Shown one piece after another: positions 8,926-18,554 of a DNA stretch of 64,000 bases. The stretch spans positions 2,972,001 to 3,036,000 of the forward strand of contig NZ_CP116805.1 in NCBI RefSeq assembly GCF_028463845.1. The letters are read 5' to 3'. The notes beneath the pieces are model-generated. The model was not told the origin of the DNA, did not search any database, and was given only the letters and a program-made list of their open reading frames with translations. The DNA is from Gimibacter soli. GTDB taxonomy: Bacteria; Pseudomonadota; Alphaproteobacteria; Sphingomonadales; Kordiimonadaceae. A program made the translations under genes and the position numbers. Every line of letters starts with the position of its first letter. Position 1 is the stretch's first letter.

Positions 8926-9834
8926 ATGCCCCTGCCTGCCCCGCTTCTCGCGAATCTCCGGTTGCCGGTCATCATGGCGCCGCTCTTCGTTATCTCGAAC
9001 CCGGCGATGGTGATTGCAGCAGCAAAGGCCGGGATCATCGGCACTTTTCCCACGCTCAATGCGCGCTCGCCTGAAATCCTCGAAGGCTGGATGGAGGAGA
9101 TTGCCGCAGCCCTCGGGCCAGACGACGCGGCGTGGGGCGCGAACCTTATCCTCCATAGAACCAACAGCCGCCGCGATGCTGATCTCGCGCTGATCCTGAA
9201 GCACAAGCCGAAGCTGGTGATCACCTCGGTCGGCGATCCGGCCCCGGTCGTGGAGGCTGTCCATGATTATGGTGGTGTGGTGTTCCATGATGTGCTGTCG
9301 TTCAAGCATGCCGCGAAGGCCGCTGCCGCAGGCGTCGACGGGCTGATTGCGGTATGTGCGGGCGCAGGCGGCCACGGCGGCACGATCAGCCCCTTCACCT
9401 TCATCCCGGCGCTGAAAGAGAAATACGGCTGCACGGTGATCGCGGCTGGCGCCATCGGCGATGGCCGCGCCATGCGGGCAGCCGAGATGCTCGGGGCTGA
9501 CGCTTCCTATATGGGTACCCGATTCCTGGCGAGCGTCGAATGCGGCATCGATCCCGCCTACAAGCAGATGATGATCGACGAGGATGCCGACGGGCTTCTC
9601 TACACTGACAAGATTTCGGGTATTCCCGGCTATTTCCTGAAGGAAAGCCTGAAAGCTGCCGGGCGCGACCCGATGACCGGCCTGCCCGCAGCCGAGGCAG
9701 CATCCACCGACTTCAAACGCCCATGGCTCGATATCTGGTCAGCGGGCCAAGGCATCAGCGCCATCCACGATGCCCCGACGATTGCCGGGATCGTGGACAG
9801 GTTGGCAGGTGAATACGAAGCCGCTGCTTCCTAA
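8926..9834 (+). CDS. Nitronate monooxygenase-like flavin (FMN) oxidoreductase
   Basis: TIM-barrel FMN enzyme of the nitronate monooxygenase / 2-nitropropane dioxygenase family, which oxidises alkyl nitronates; several members have other substrates. 302 residues from the ATG at 8926, 9 nt after GGAG; an ATG at 8920 is too close to that site. The N-terminus [20 protein letters not shown] is typical, as are [10 protein letters not shown] (phosphate/FMN contact) and [13 protein letters not shown] near the barrel's end. The gene follows the palindromic repeat and converges on the chemoreceptor gene, their stop codons sharing 3 nt. Substrate cannot be given. Confidence 0.88.
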   Translation: MPLPAPLLANLRLPVIMAPLFVISNPAMVIAAAKAGIIGTFPTLNARSPEILEGWMEEIAAALGPDDAAWGANLILHRTNSRRDADLALILKHKPKLVITSVGDPAPVVEAVHDYGGVVFHDVLSFKHAAKAAAAGVDGLIAVCAGAGGHGGTISPFTFIPALKEKYGCTVIAAGAIGDGRAMRAAEMLGADASYMGTRFLASVECGIDPAYKQMMIDEDADGLLYTDKISGIPGYFLKESLKAAGRDPMTGLPAAEAASTDFKRPWLDIWSAGQGISAIHDAPTIAGIVDRLAGEYEAAAS

Positions 9835-11165
9835 GCCACCGACTTTCTCAGCGCTGCCACCAGGTCATGCATGATCTGGTCGGCGGTTTCCTGTGTGCTG
9901 GCAGCGAGAGTTTCCATCTGCCCTGCCAGATCGTCCACCTGCGCCGTCTCTTCCGCCACATTGCCGATATGGCTGGAAACGTCGCGGGTGCCGAGGGCTG
10001 CCTCCTGGATGTTGCGGCTGATTTCTGATGCCACAGCATCCTGCTCCGTCACCGCCGCCGCAATCGCATCGGCGTTCGATTTCACGTCGCCAATGACCGA
10101 CTGGATCGCCTTGATCACCTTTTCCACATTGAGGGCTGCTTCCTGGATGCTGGATATCTGGTCGCCGATTGTTTTCGTGGCGTGGGCCGTCTCGTTGGCA
10201 AGGCTTTTCACCTCGCTTGCCACCACCGCGAACCCGCGCCCGGCATCGCCGGCGCGCGCGGCCTCGATCGTCGCATTGAGCGCCAGAAGGTTTGTCTGGC
10301 TTGCGATATCATCGATCAGCTTGACGACATTGCCGATTTCCTTGGCGGTGACGCCAAGGCTGCCGATCACACTCGTCGCGCGGTCGGTTTCCTCCACCGC
10401 CCGGTCGCTGATCAGGCGGGACTGCTCGGCCTGACGGCCGATTTCAGCTACCGACGTGCTCATTTCCTCGGTCGCGGCTGCCACCGCGTCCACATTCACG
10501 CTTGCCTGTTCCGAGGCGGCCGCCACGCTTTCCGCACCACCCCGCATCTTTTCGATGGTGGCACCGACATCGCCGATGGCCTGCTGCAGCGAGCGGTTGG
10601 TGGCCGCCAGCTTTTCGGAAGCCGCATTCGCCTCGTTCTCCAGCCCTTCAACAAGCCGAAGCATCGAGGCCTGTTTATCGGCGGCTGCCGCATCAAGATA
10701 GGTGGTCACGGCGATCTCGAGATCGAGCATGATGGCGCGGGTAATGGCCTTTGAAACCATCGCCGCCGAGGCGCCACACACGCGTTCGATCACAGCCGCC
10801 AGCGCCGACATCACGAAAGAATAGCCGCCGATATACCAGTTGGGTCTGAGCCCGATCCTGTTGTGCGCCTGCCCGATGGCATAGGCACGCTGCCAGTAAT
10901 CCTGATCAAATCGCCCCGAAAAGAGCACGGCCCAATGTTCCGCCTGCTTTTTCTTCAGGCCGTCGATCCGGTCACGGGAGCCAAGGATCGTTCGGGTTTC
11001 TTCGTGCTTCCACAGATGCTCGTAAAAGGCATCCAGAATGGACGGCACTTCGGCCAGAATGGCAGGCCCATTCGCCGCCAGCGATTGTCGCGTTTCTTCA
11101 TCGATCTGGAAAAAACCGAGACGCTCGGCGGAACGGTCCGCCGTACCCACAACTTCTTGAATCAT
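9831..11165 (-). CDS. Globin-coupled methyl-accepting chemotaxis protein (aerotaxis sensor, HemAT-like)
   Basis: Soluble haem-based O2 (or other gas) sensor that signals to CheA. 444 residues. Residues about 1-160 are a protoglobin domain: His77 in KKKQAEHW fits the proximal haem ligand, and [16 protein letters not shown] is the typical distal-side block. No membrane segment or HAMP domain. Residues about 190-440 form the MCP signalling hairpin, with the conserved tip [19 protein letters not shown] and [15 protein letters not shown]. The ATG is at 11165. No che genes are nearby. The stop codon overlaps that of the convergent flavoenzyme gene. Confidence 0.93.
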   Translation of the reverse strand: MIQEVVGTADRSAERLGFFQIDEETRQSLAANGPAILAEVPSILDAFYEHLWKHEETRTILGSRDRIDGLKKKQAEHWAVLFSGRFDQDYWQRAYAIGQAHNRIGLRPNWYIGGYSFVMSALAAVIERVCGASAAMVSKAITRAIMLDLEIAVTTYLDAAAADKQASMLRLVEGLENEANAASEKLAATNRSLQQAIGDVGATIEKMRGGAESVAAASEQASVNVDAVAAATEEMSTSVAEIGRQAEQSRLISDRAVEETDRATSVIGSLGVTAKEIGNVVKLIDDIASQTNLLALNATIEAARAGDAGRGFAVVASEVKSLANETAHATKTIGDQISSIQEAALNVEKVIKAIQSVIGDVKSNADAIAAAVTEQDAVASEISRNIQEAALGTRDVSSHIGNVAEETAQVDDLAGQMETLAASTQETADQIMHDLVAALRKSVA

Positions 11166-11282
11166 TGCTACCCCCAGACTGCGTTAGCCGGAAAAACGGT
11201 GTGGATCACCTACTTGGGTACAACTCTAGAAGGAATTAAGATCAAGCGCTTGAGACCTATAGACATACCAGCCCGGCGGGCC

Positions 11283-12485
11283 TCAGCCAAGGGAAAAGCC
11301 GTTTTCAATCCAGTGCTCTTCCAGTTCTTTCAAGCGTTTGCCAAGCTCCGGCCCGGCAGGAATGCCCTCAGCCATCAAGTCAGCAGCCTTCACAGGGAAG
11401 ACGGGAATTTCCCACTTTTCACAAACTAAAATTGAATTTTCTGATTTATTTTTAATATCTTCTGAAGTCCACAACAGAGCGTCGGCCACAGGCTTGCCAA
11501 AACGGTAGGCTGCCTCCTGCCACATCGGCAGCACGGATCGGCGAGGCAGCAAGAGCGCCTTCGCCACATCATCCAGAAAGCGTGCCTCGGACCGGCTCAA
11601 GCGGAACGACTCGGCAAAGACTCGCATCCTGTCGCGCTCGCCGCCCAGAAGGGCAATGAGCCGAACCATAGACGGCGCATAACCCGAAGTTGCATATTCA
11701 TTAGCCTTAAGCAACCGCCAGCGATTTCCTGCCTGAAGTCCTTCAAAAAGCGCCGCAAGCACCCCTTCGTTCTGCATCAGGTCAATCACCGCAGAGGCTG
11801 CCGGTTCCTTCAGGAGTTTCAGGAACTCATCGCGTTTACGCTCGGCCGAGAGGACCTCAAGTCCCGGTAGTGCATCCCGGATGGCCGCGAGGGCCGCCTC
11901 GTCCCGCTCAGCGCCGCCCATCACCGTCAGGAACCGGAAGTATCTCAGCAGCCGCAGCCTGTCTTCAGCAAGCCGGCTGGCGGGGTCACCAATGAAGCGT
12001 AGCCGCCGTGCCTGCACGTCCGCGAGCCCGCCGACCGGATCATACAGCTTGCCATCGGGGCTCAGATACAGGGCATTGACCGTGAAATCGCGCCGCGCTG
12101 CATCCTCAGCCCAGTCATCGGTATGCTCGACGCGGGCGTGGCGACCGTCGGTTTCGGCGTCCCGGCGCAGCGTGGTGATCTCGATGGTGCGGCCATCGGC
12201 CACCGCCGTGACGGTGCCATGATCGATGCCCGTCGGCACCGCGCGCAGGCCCGCGGCTTCCAGTCGCTGCAAGGTGACATCGGGTTTCAGCGGGGTGGCA
12301 GCGTCGAGGTCCAGTACCGGGCGGCCAAGGAAGGTGTCGCGAACGGCGCCACCCACGAAACGCAGGTTGCCGGGGCCGAGGGCCGCCGAAACCTTATAGA
12401 CGATTTCAAGGTCCAGCCAGTCGGGATGGAGATCGAGAACGGCTTCGTCCGCCTGTCGCTCACGGGCGCCCGTCACGTTCGCCAT
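11283..12485 (-). CDS. cca: CCA tRNA nucleotidyltransferase / poly(A) polymerase family protein
   Basis: Adds or repairs the 3' CCA end of tRNA (some class II relatives are poly(A) polymerases). 400 residues from the ATG at 12485, the only start before the conserved core, overlapping the DUF6111 gene by 26 nt. Core motifs: FVGGAVRD, then LDLDAATP with the catalytic Asp pair, GTVTAVADGRTIEITTLR, and RRDFTVNALYL; RLAEDRLRLLRYFRF is the RNA-binding start of the neck. A short stretch near codons 340-360 (11421-11460) is extremely A+T rich, unlike the rest. It is the last gene of a four-gene overlapping operon. Confidence 0.92.
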   Translation of the reverse strand: MANVTGARERQADEAVLDLHPDWLDLEIVYKVSAALGPGNLRFVGGAVRDTFLGRPVLDLDAATPLKPDVTLQRLEAAGLRAVPTGIDHGTVTAVADGRTIEITTLRRDAETDGRHARVEHTDDWAEDAARRDFTVNALYLSPDGKLYDPVGGLADVQARRLRFIGDPASRLAEDRLRLLRYFRFLTVMGGAERDEAALAAIRDALPGLEVLSAERKRDEFLKLLKEPAASAVIDLMQNEGVLAALFEGLQAGNRWRLLKANEYATSGYAPSMVRLIALLGGERDRMRVFAESFRLSRSEARFLDDVAKALLLPRRSVLPMWQEAAYRFGKPVADALLWTSEDIKNKSENSILVCEKWEIPVFPVKAADLMAEGIPAGPELGKRLKELEEHWIENGFSLG

Positions 12486-12789
12486 TATCCTTCTCGCCGT
12501 CTTCCGCTTCCTCCACCGGCTCGAACCGGCCCGGCACCAGCGTTTCGCCTTCCATATGCGGGGGGAAATAGCGCGTGTGGGATTCGCTGCGGCGGTCGTC
12601 GGTGACATAAAGCCCGATGGCCGCAACCAGCATACCAACGACACACGCCCCAAGCATCCGCCGCAAGCGCCGGATATCGGCCTCCAGTTCCTCTTCCGTG
12701 CGGTCCACCTTGGCACGGTGGCGCAGCCACAGGATCACCGCCGCCAGCGGCAGCGACAGCAGAATGAAGCGGAAGAAGATGGCAATCAC
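12460..12789 (-). CDS. DUF6111-family small membrane protein
   Basis: Function unknown. 109 residues from a GTG at 12789 whose bases overlap the TGA stop of the nudix gene (GTGA). Two membrane segments are visible: IFFRFILLSLPLAAVILWL near the N-terminus and MLGACVVGMLVAAIGLYV around residues 47-64, with a charged linker between them and an acidic tail (VEEAEDGEKDNGERDG). Its layout matches the DUF6111 family, which in alphaproteobacteria usually sits between a nudix hydrolase and cca, exactly as here. The family label is from memory of this neighbourhood. Confidence 0.75.
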   Translation of the reverse strand: MIAIFFRFILLSLPLAAVILWLRHRAKVDRTEEELEADIRRLRRMLGACVVGMLVAAIGLYVTDDRRSESHTRYFPPHMEGETLVPGRFEPVEEAEDGEKDNGERDGRP

Positions 12790-13445
12790 CCGGCGAGGCT
12801 CCTTTTCAGAAAGGCGGCAGGATCTTTGGTGTCGGCGGTCGCGCGCATCAGATCGGCCAGATTGACGATCATGCCAGCGGTAGCGCCCCAGATATAATGT
12901 TTTTCGTGCGGGATGACATAGAAATGCCGGGTCCGCCCCCGGAACTCGGCGGACTGGCGCTGGTGATTGCGCGGGTCCAGAAGGTGGGCCAGCGGCACTT
13001 CGAAAATCTCGTCCACCTCGTCTTCCGCCCGGACAAGATGAAAACCGTCCTGCACGATGCCGACGAAGGGCGAAATCTGGAAGCCGGTGACGGTGCAATA
13101 GGTATCCAGATGCCCGCGCACATCCACATAGTGCGGGCCGATGCCAACTTCTTCCTGCGTTTCACGAAGGGCGGCGGCAAGCGGGCCGGCGTCGGTATCG
13201 TCGATCCGGCCACCGGGGAAACTCACCTGCCCGCCGTGCGCCCGCAGGCCGCCGTGGCGTTTGGTCAGCAGCACGGTCGGCTCGGATCGTTCGATGATCG
13301 GGATCAGCACGGCAGCGGGGCGCAAGGGCTTGCCGGCAAGCGCCGACACCGCCACAGGGTCGCTGCGGTCGAGGTCCCCGTCGCCGCGCAGGCCACGGGC
13401 GGCGCTGTTGCCGGGGGCCAGTGCCCTGTCCAGCCAGTCACGCAT
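12786..13445 (-). CDS. Nudix hydrolase, CoA pyrophosphatase type (NudL-like)
   Basis: Likely cleaves coenzyme A or a related nucleotide diphosphate. 219 residues. The Nudix box is RETQEEVGI preceded by VSFPGGRIDDTDAGPLAAAL, in the form usual for NudL-type CoA pyrophosphatases. A further family feature is LLTKRHGGLRAHGGQVSFPG, linking the substrate loop to the Nudix box. The start ATG at 13445 lies within the 3' end of the DUF1285 gene (8-nt overlap), and its stop overlaps the next start. The three neighbours DUF1285, nudix, DUF6111 and cca form a conserved alphaproteobacterial set. Confidence 0.9.
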   Translation of the reverse strand: MRDWLDRALAPGNSAARGLRGDGDLDRSDPVAVSALAGKPLRPAAVLIPIIERSEPTVLLTKRHGGLRAHGGQVSFPGGRIDDTDAGPLAAALRETQEEVGIGPHYVDVRGHLDTYCTVTGFQISPFVGIVQDGFHLVRAEDEVDEIFEVPLAHLLDPRNHQRQSAEFRGRTRHFYVIPHEKHYIWGATAGMIVNLADLMRATADTKDPAAFLKRSLAG

Positions 13446-14034
13446 CCGACAGATCCTCCATGCTCACGCTGCCAAGATCGAAGGCCTCGCCCTGGCTTGC
13501 CAGCCGCAAGGCCACACAGCCATCGCCCATATCCACATGGCTGGCAGCGGCCACCAGTTCATAAAAGACCGCTCGGGCAATCAATGCCTCCAACCGCCCC
13601 CTGATCAGGATATAGGGACGCGGCTCGCCGGTTTCATCATCCGTTTCCACCCGGATCGGATGATCTTTGCCAGCAATCACCGTATCGCCCACGTTTGTGG
13701 TGAAGGCAAAGGCGCGCTCGTCACCCTCGCCGACGTCCTCCACGGCAACGGCTACAAAGGGAGCGTCCTCGACGCGGATACCGACCTTCTCGATCGGGGT
13801 CACAAGATAGGTCTTGCCGTCTTCGTCCTTCCTGAGGATCGAGGCGAAAAGACGGACCATGCGTTCCCGTCCGATGGGCGTGCCCATATAGGTCCAGCTG
13901 CCGTCCTTGAGGATCGCCATATCGATATCGCCGCAAAAGTCGGGGTTCCAGCGCTCAACGGGCGGAAAACGCTGGCCTTCCACCTGTTTGATGATCTCTT
14001 CAAGCCTGAAAGCGGACTGTGGGCGGTCGTTCAT
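13438..14034 (-). CDS. DUF1285-domain protein
   Basis: Function unknown. 198 residues from the ATG at 14034, which has GGAGGA 10 nt upstream; an ATG at 14052 is itself part of that ribosome site and is rejected. The sequence has the DUF1285 hallmarks: WNPDFCGDIDMAILKDGSWTY (residues about 30-50), PIGRERMVRLFASILRKDEDG and YLVTPIEKVGIRVEDAPFVA. No signal peptide or membrane segment. First gene of the DUF1285-nudix-DUF6111-cca operon; overlap with the nudix gene suggests coupled translation. Confidence 0.88.
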   Translation of the reverse strand: MNDRPQSAFRLEEIIKQVEGQRFPPVERWNPDFCGDIDMAILKDGSWTYMGTPIGRERMVRLFASILRKDEDGKTYLVTPIEKVGIRVEDAPFVAVAVEDVGEGDERAFAFTTNVGDTVIAGKDHPIRVETDDETGEPRPYILIRGRLEALIARAVFYELVAAASHVDMGDGCVALRLASQGEAFDLGSVSMEDLSDA

Positions 14035-14116
14035 TGATCGAGAATCCTCCATACCGGCTGCGATGATAGCGCGCAGCCGGGCGGAGAAACAACCGTTCGG
14101 AAAGGGGCTGCCGCGA

Positions 14117-14722
14117 TCAGGCGGCAGCGGGGGTTACGGCTTTGGCCGATTTGCTTGCTTTTGCTGCCCGAAGGCGGGCAGGTTCCAGTGCAGCAACGGC
14201 TTCGTCGGACGCCGGGGCAAAGCGCACCAGCTGGCCAACCGCCGGCAGGGCCGCGATCATGCCGCGCTGACGCACCAGCAAACGGTCAGCATCGGCACCA
14301 CCCGGCAGGGTGATGTGGCACGGCTTCACCGGCACGAAGCCGAAGCGGCCGTAATAGCCGGCGTCACCCACCAGCATCACGCGCTGGTAACCAAGGCGGT
14401 CGACTTTCGCCAGCGCCTTTTTCATCAGCGACGAGCCGATGCCCGAGCCTTGCGTGTCCGGGTCCACGGCAAGCGGGCCCAGATACAGCGTCGTGCTTTC
14501 GCGGCCCGTGAGCATGTCGCGCACGGTAACCGGCCAGAAACGGATGGTACCAACAACGCGGCCTTCGCCGTCGCGTGCCACCATCGAAAGATGTTGAACG
14601 GGGGCGACATCCTGCCGCAAGCGGTAGGAGGCTTTCATCAGCCGTGCGGGGCCGAATGCCTTGTCGAGAAGTTGATCGATCTGGCCGCCTTCAAACGGCC
14701 GTTCCGGACCATAAGTGATCAT
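14117..14722 (-). CDS. GNAT-family N-acetyltransferase (YhbS-like)
   Basis: Probable acetyl-CoA-dependent acyltransferase with unknown acceptor. 201 residues. The acetyl-CoA site is visible as GPLAVDPDTQGSGIGSSLMKKAL (the Q/RxxGxG/A loop is QGSGIG), followed by LVGDAGYYGRFGFVP, a block typical of the YhbS type. The C-terminal tail is rich in Ala and Lys. The ATG at 14722 is preferred, 9 nt after AAGGG; a GTG two codons earlier is too near. It diverges from a possible small ORF and is separated from DUF1285 by 82 bp. Confidence 0.85.
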   Translation of the reverse strand: MITYGPERPFEGGQIDQLLDKAFGPARLMKASYRLRQDVAPVQHLSMVARDGEGRVVGTIRFWPVTVRDMLTGRESTTLYLGPLAVDPDTQGSGIGSSLMKKALAKVDRLGYQRVMLVGDAGYYGRFGFVPVKPCHITLPGGADADRLLVRQRGMIAALPAVGQLVRFAPASDEAVAALEPARLRAAKASKSAKAVTPAAA

Positions 14723-14908
14723 CTGCACTGCCCTTCAAACCCGGATTCCATGCCCGGGATGTCGATCCTGTCGTACGCATATGCGCTACAACCGAGAAAA
14801 ACGTTTACTCAAAGAAACGCTTATCTTCGTCGCAGCGATATCACCGTAGTAACAGGTCGGGTCAGTAACATGGTCTTGATGACACTTTCATTTAGGAGGC
14901 GTGAAAAT

Positions 14909-14959
14909 ATGATGATCACCCCCCTCGTACAAGCGGTTTTTCCATTCATACGAAAATAG
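14909..14959 (+). CDS. Possible small ORF (16 residues) with a consensus ribosome site
   Basis: In a 245-bp gene-free stretch, TAGGAGG lies 8-9 nt before an ATG that opens a 16-codon frame, MMITPLVQAVFPFIRK, ending in TAG. A hairpin that can act as a terminator begins 8 nt after the stop. The peptide is hydrophobic with a basic end, so it could be a small membrane peptide or a leader. No promoter could be assigned with confidence and no homologue is recognised; the support is the ribosome site plus terminator only. Confidence 0.35.
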   Translation: MMITPLVQAVFPFIRK

Positions 14960-14966
14960 AAAAAAT

Positions 14967-15000
14967 GAAAAGGCGCCTCCTGACAAAGAGACGCCTTTTC
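14967..15000. terminator. Rho-independent terminator downstream of the porin gene
   Basis: Stem GAAAAGGCG-c-CTC / GAG-a-CGCCTTTTC with one mismatch and an 8-nt loop. On the minus strand, after the porin stop at 15029, it is followed by ATTTTTTC, as expected of an intrinsic terminator. It could also end a plus-strand transcript from the small ORF. Confidence 0.85.
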
Positions 15001-15028
15001 AAAGGGTTAAAAGAGGCCGGACAGTGGC

Positions 15029-16327
15029 TTACCAGTCGACCTGGAAGCGCAGACCAAGCGCGTCGACGCTGTTTTCGCCGTCAGCACCGTTTGCAGCGAC
15101 GCCAAAGGCGTTTTCTATGTCGCTGCGGCTGAGGTTCAGCATCATGCGGGCATAGCGGTTGAGATACCAGTTCACGCCGAGGAGATAGGTATCCATCTCG
15201 CCGCCAAAGATACCCTTGTCTCTGAGGTCGATCCGGTCAAAGCGGGCCGCGATCTGCCACGCGCCGAAACCGCCTTCATCCACCGGGTTATTGACCTTCG
15301 GGCGGTCCCACACGCCCTGCCCGAGCTTCAGTGCACGCTGTTCGTCGGTCAGGAACATGCCGATCTCGACAAAGCCGCCATTGAAGCTGGCATTGCCGCC
15401 ATTCGCTGCCGCGTTGTCAGCCGTCACGAAGGCCCATTCGCCGGTTGCGTGGAACGGACCCTGCACATAGGCAGCCTCAAGGCCGTAAAGTACGTCCTTC
15501 GAAGAAACGTTGCCAGTATCGATGAAGCGCAGTGTGCTGAGGTGCTGGTGCGGGCGCTGGCGGTAGCGGAACGCGCCTTCTTCAAGATTGCGGTAGCGGA
15601 TCGATGCACCGAGCATCCAGGCGCCGTCGCCGATCTTGTCGCCATAATGGCCGCGGATCGCGAGGGTCTCGCCTTCCTTCTCGCCGGTCGTGCCTGCGCT
15701 GCCCCGGAAGGCGCCGGCCGAAACCGAATAATTGTCGCCGCCGATGGTGGCCGACACGCCGATCTGGCGCGCGAAGCCGAAGGCATCGGTGTAGGACGAG
15801 CGTTCCATGAAGGTGGTGTGGCGGCTGGAGGTCAGCTCTTCCATCGAGGTCGGCGGATTGAACTGGCCAAGCTGGTAGGTCACGCCGTGATCGGCCTTGT
15901 AGGACAGGAAGGCGTCTTTCAGTTCGACTTCATCACCCGCGAAATCCACCTCGAACTTGTAACCGGTGCGGGCGCCTGCCTTGCCTTCGATGCCGAGGCG
16001 CGCAGCGCGCAGCTCGGTGGCCGAGAGGTCCATCGCATTGTCGTTGTCCGACGCCCAGGCGGCATCAGCGAAGATACGACCGCGCACGTTGAAGGTGAAG
16101 TCACCAGCCGCGAAGCCAAGCTCGGAGGCGGGCTCATCCTTCTTCACGACAACGTTCTTTTCCTGCTTCTTCTCGAGCTCTTCGATGCGCTTGGCGAGAA
16201 GGGCGAGTTGCTCTTTCAGCTCTTCAATCGACTGGGCAGAGGCAGGTACACCCCACACATAGGCCGCAAGGGCGGCAACGGCGGTGGCACTGCGCAGAAT
16301 TCCGGCACGGTGTTTCTGGATGATCAT
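15029..16327 (-). CDS. Phosphate-selective porin O/P family outer membrane protein
   Basis: Trimeric beta-barrel porin of the OprO/OprP type, predicted to take up phosphate or polyphosphate. 432 residues. A signal peptide ends near VPASAQ (residue about 32). A short coiled coil follows (SIEELKEQLALLAKRIEELE), as in OprP relatives, then a barrel of alternating strands that ends in an aromatic residue (FQVDW). The start ATG at 16327 lies 10 nt after AAGGA. Upstream, at 16394-16426, three 11-bp repeats resemble a Pho box, consistent with induction under phosphate starvation. It has its own terminator and appears monocistronic. Confidence 0.88.
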   Translation of the reverse strand: MIIQKHRAGILRSATAVAALAAYVWGVPASAQSIEELKEQLALLAKRIEELEKKQEKNVVVKKDEPASELGFAAGDFTFNVRGRIFADAAWASDNDNAMDLSATELRAARLGIEGKAGARTGYKFEVDFAGDEVELKDAFLSYKADHGVTYQLGQFNPPTSMEELTSSRHTTFMERSSYTDAFGFARQIGVSATIGGDNYSVSAGAFRGSAGTTGEKEGETLAIRGHYGDKIGDGAWMLGASIRYRNLEEGAFRYRQRPHQHLSTLRFIDTGNVSSKDVLYGLEAAYVQGPFHATGEWAFVTADNAAANGGNASFNGGFVEIGMFLTDEQRALKLGQGVWDRPKVNNPVDEGGFGAWQIAARFDRIDLRDKGIFGGEMDTYLLGVNWYLNRYARMMLNLSRSDIENAFGVAANGADGENSVDALGLRFQVDW

Positions 16328-16393
16328 TGTGTCTTGTCCTTGTTACGGCCCGGCCCGCGGGCAGATCGCAACCCGAAGGCGGCATGGGCGCCT

Positions 16394-16426
16394 GTTTATG
16401 ACGCATGTGTTACAGCTTTATGACAG
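16394..16426 (-). promoter_or_regulatory. Pho-box-like PhoB-binding repeats
   Basis: On the minus strand there are three consecutive 11-bp units: CTGTCATAAAG, CTGTAACACAT and GCGTCATAAAC. The first two match the PHO-box pattern (two CTGTCAT heptamers 4 bp apart) at 12 of 14 positions. The third is weaker and might instead supply the -10. The site lies 67-99 nt upstream of the porin start. Confidence 0.7.
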
Positions 16427-16459
16427 ATGTAATATTTCAGTCATCAAACAGTAAGAAAG

Positions 16460-16488
16460 CTGACACCGACGACGGACGCCGGTGTCAG
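16460..16488 (-). terminator. Probable terminator of the chemoreceptor gene
   Basis: 9-bp perfect stem CTGACACCG / CGGTGTCAG with an 11-nt loop, starting 9 nt after the minus-strand stop codon at 16497 and followed by CTTTCTTACT. The T-tract is interrupted, so moderate strength is expected. Confidence 0.65.
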
Positions 16489-16496
16489 CAATGGCT

Positions 16497-18554
16497 TCAA
16501 ACGGTGCGAACACCGCTAAGGAAGACGCCAACTTCCGATTTGATCGTGGCAGCCAGCTGCGCCAGCGTCTCGGCGGCGGTCATCACATGCGAGGATGCCT
16601 TGCCAGTACGTTCCGCCCCGGCCGACACGTCCTGGATATCGCTTGTCACGCGCTGCGCACCTTCTGAGGTGAACTGGACGTTGCGACTGATCTCGTTCGT
16701 TGCCGCATCCTGCTCTTCGACGGCTGCCGAAATACCGGACATGACAGAGGAGAACTGGTCGATCGTCCGCTCGATCGCCTTGATCGCGCTGACGACCGAT
16801 GCAGTCACCGACTGCATGTCCTGTATCTGGCCGGTGATCTGCTCGGTGGCTTGTGCCGTCTGGTTCGCAAGGCTCTTCACCTCGCTTGCCACCACGGCAA
16901 AGCCCTTGCCGGCGTCACCCGCCCGCGCCGCCTCGATGGTGGCATTAAGGGCCAAAAGGTTGGTCTGCTCGGCGATATCATTGATGAGCCGCACCACGTC
17001 CTCAATCTGATGGGCATTCTCGGCCATGCGATCAATAGCGACCCCGCCCTGACCCGCCGCGGTTACCGCCTCGCCCGAATAGCGGGTGGCAGTATGAACC
17101 TGACTGTTCACCTCACGGATCGCCGCCGCCATTTCCTCGATGGCCGCAGCCGTTGTCGCCACATTGGCCCGCATCTGCTCCGCCGATGATGACACGCTCG
17201 CTGCCTGACGACCGGTGGCATCGGCTACATCCACCATGTCACCCGCCGTGGTGTTCATCGAAACGGAGGCGCTTTCAAGATCAGCAACTGCCGCCGTGAT
17301 GCGATTGTCAAACTGCTGGACCAGCTCTTCGAGCCTGCGGGCACGTTCCTGCCGGGCCAAGGCTTCAGCCCGTTCTTTTTCCATCTTCTCGCGTTCGGCG
17401 GCGGCGCGTTCTTCGGCCAGCGCCAGATCCTGCTTCGCCTTCTCCTCGGTCATCCGGCGGGCATCTTCTTCAAGCCGAAGCCGCTCGGCGGCCGCATCCC
17501 GCAGATTGAGTGCTACGCGCGCCATGCTGCCGAACTCGTCCCTCTGCGCCGTGCCCGGCACGTCCGTCTTATAGTCACCCTCGGCAATCTTGCCGAGCGC
17601 AGCTTCAAGCCGCACCACCGGCCCGACCGTTGTCAGGATCACCAGCCAGCCGACAAGCGCGGTGGAAACCAGCACGACACCAACAACAGTGAGGACGACA
17701 TTCTGGATCATGTCGTAAGTTGCCTGCTCCGAGGCATTCGCGGCAGCCACGCCCGCTTCGGCCTTTTCGCGAACCAGCGAGAAATGCTCAGCGGTGCGCG
17801 AATAGATGCTGCTCAGTGTTTCCACCTCAGTTTCGATCTGAAGACGGTCCCGTGCATAAACATTGAAATTCTCGACATAGCTGGCGAGCCGCGCCTCGAT
17901 ATCCGTCTTTTCCGCTGCCGGGAAGTTGGTGGCAGCGAGCGCCGTGCGGAATTCCGAGGCGCGCGTCGCGATATCGCCGATATAGCGATCCTGCAGGCGT
18001 GCGATGAAATCCTTCTCGTGCCGCCGCATCATCAGCATCAGAATCTGCAGCTTGTCGTTCGGATGCTCTTTCAGGGATTCCTCGATATTGTGAACTGCCC
18101 CCCGCAGCGCGCCTTGCAGCCCTTCATTCTCGCTGAGGCCGATGGCCTTTTTCAGGTCCACAACCTTTTCGAACTGGGCGCGGTGTTCCGGCAATATTTC
18201 CTCGAGCGCGACTGCCGCCCGCTGAACAGCACTGTCATCCGACAGCGCCTTGATCGCCCTGAGCGTCGCCAGCGCCTTGTCGGACGATTCTGTATATTGC
18301 GCCGCATAGTCGAGATCATTCCGGAGAAGGAAGTCCTTCTCGCGTCGCCGGATATTCAGCGACTGGATTTCCAGCTCGGCGGCCAGATCGCCAAGCTTGT
18401 TGTAGCGCGCGGCATCAGCACGCGCCGTTTCCATATGCGACGACCCGACGAAATCGGTGATGAGAATGGCAATAAGTCCAAGTGCTGCCACCCCGACGAG
18501 CGTGAAAACGCGGATGGCTGTCTTGAGATTTTGAAAAACAGAAATAATTGACAT
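16497..18554 (-). CDS. Methyl-accepting chemotaxis protein with helical periplasmic sensor (HBM-like)
   Basis: Transmembrane chemoreceptor, 685 residues. The first membrane helix is at about 13-35 ([19 protein letters not shown]), a long helical periplasmic domain spans about 40-280, and the second helix is about 286-310. The sensor contains two RRxEKDF motifs ([10 protein letters not shown] and [10 protein letters not shown]), a mark of helical bimodular domains that bind small acids. A HAMP domain and a charged coiled coil ([20 protein letters not shown]) follow, then the MCP signalling domain with [25 protein letters not shown] precedes the ATG. The ligand is unknown; no che genes are close. 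Confidence 0.92.
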   Translation of the reverse strand: MSIISVFQNLKTAIRVFTLVGVAALGLIAILITDFVGSSHMETARADAARYNKLGDLAAELEIQSLNIRRREKDFLLRNDLDYAAQYTESSDKALATLRAIKALSDDSAVQRAAVALEEILPEHRAQFEKVVDLKKAIGLSENEGLQGALRGAVHNIEESLKEHPNDKLQILMLMMRRHEKDFIARLQDRYIGDIATRASEFRTALAATNFPAAEKTDIEARLASYVENFNVYARDRLQIETEVETLSSIYSRTAEHFSLVREKAEAGVAAANASEQATYDMIQNVVLTVVGVVLVSTALVGWLVILTTVGPVVRLEAALGKIAEGDYKTDVPGTAQRDEFGSMARVALNLRDAAAERLRLEEDARRMTEEKAKQDLALAEERAAAEREKMEKERAEALARQERARRLEELVQQFDNRITAAVADLESASVSMNTTAGDMVDVADATGRQAASVSSSAEQMRANVATTAAAIEEMAAAIREVNSQVHTATRYSGEAVTAAGQGGVAIDRMAENAHQIEDVVRLINDIAEQTNLLALNATIEAARAGDAGKGFAVVASEVKSLANQTAQATEQITGQIQDMQSVTASVVSAIKAIERTIDQFSSVMSGISAAVEEQDAATNEISRNVQFTSEGAQRVTSDIQDVSAGAERTGKASSHVMTAAETLAQLAATIKSEVGVFLSGVRTV

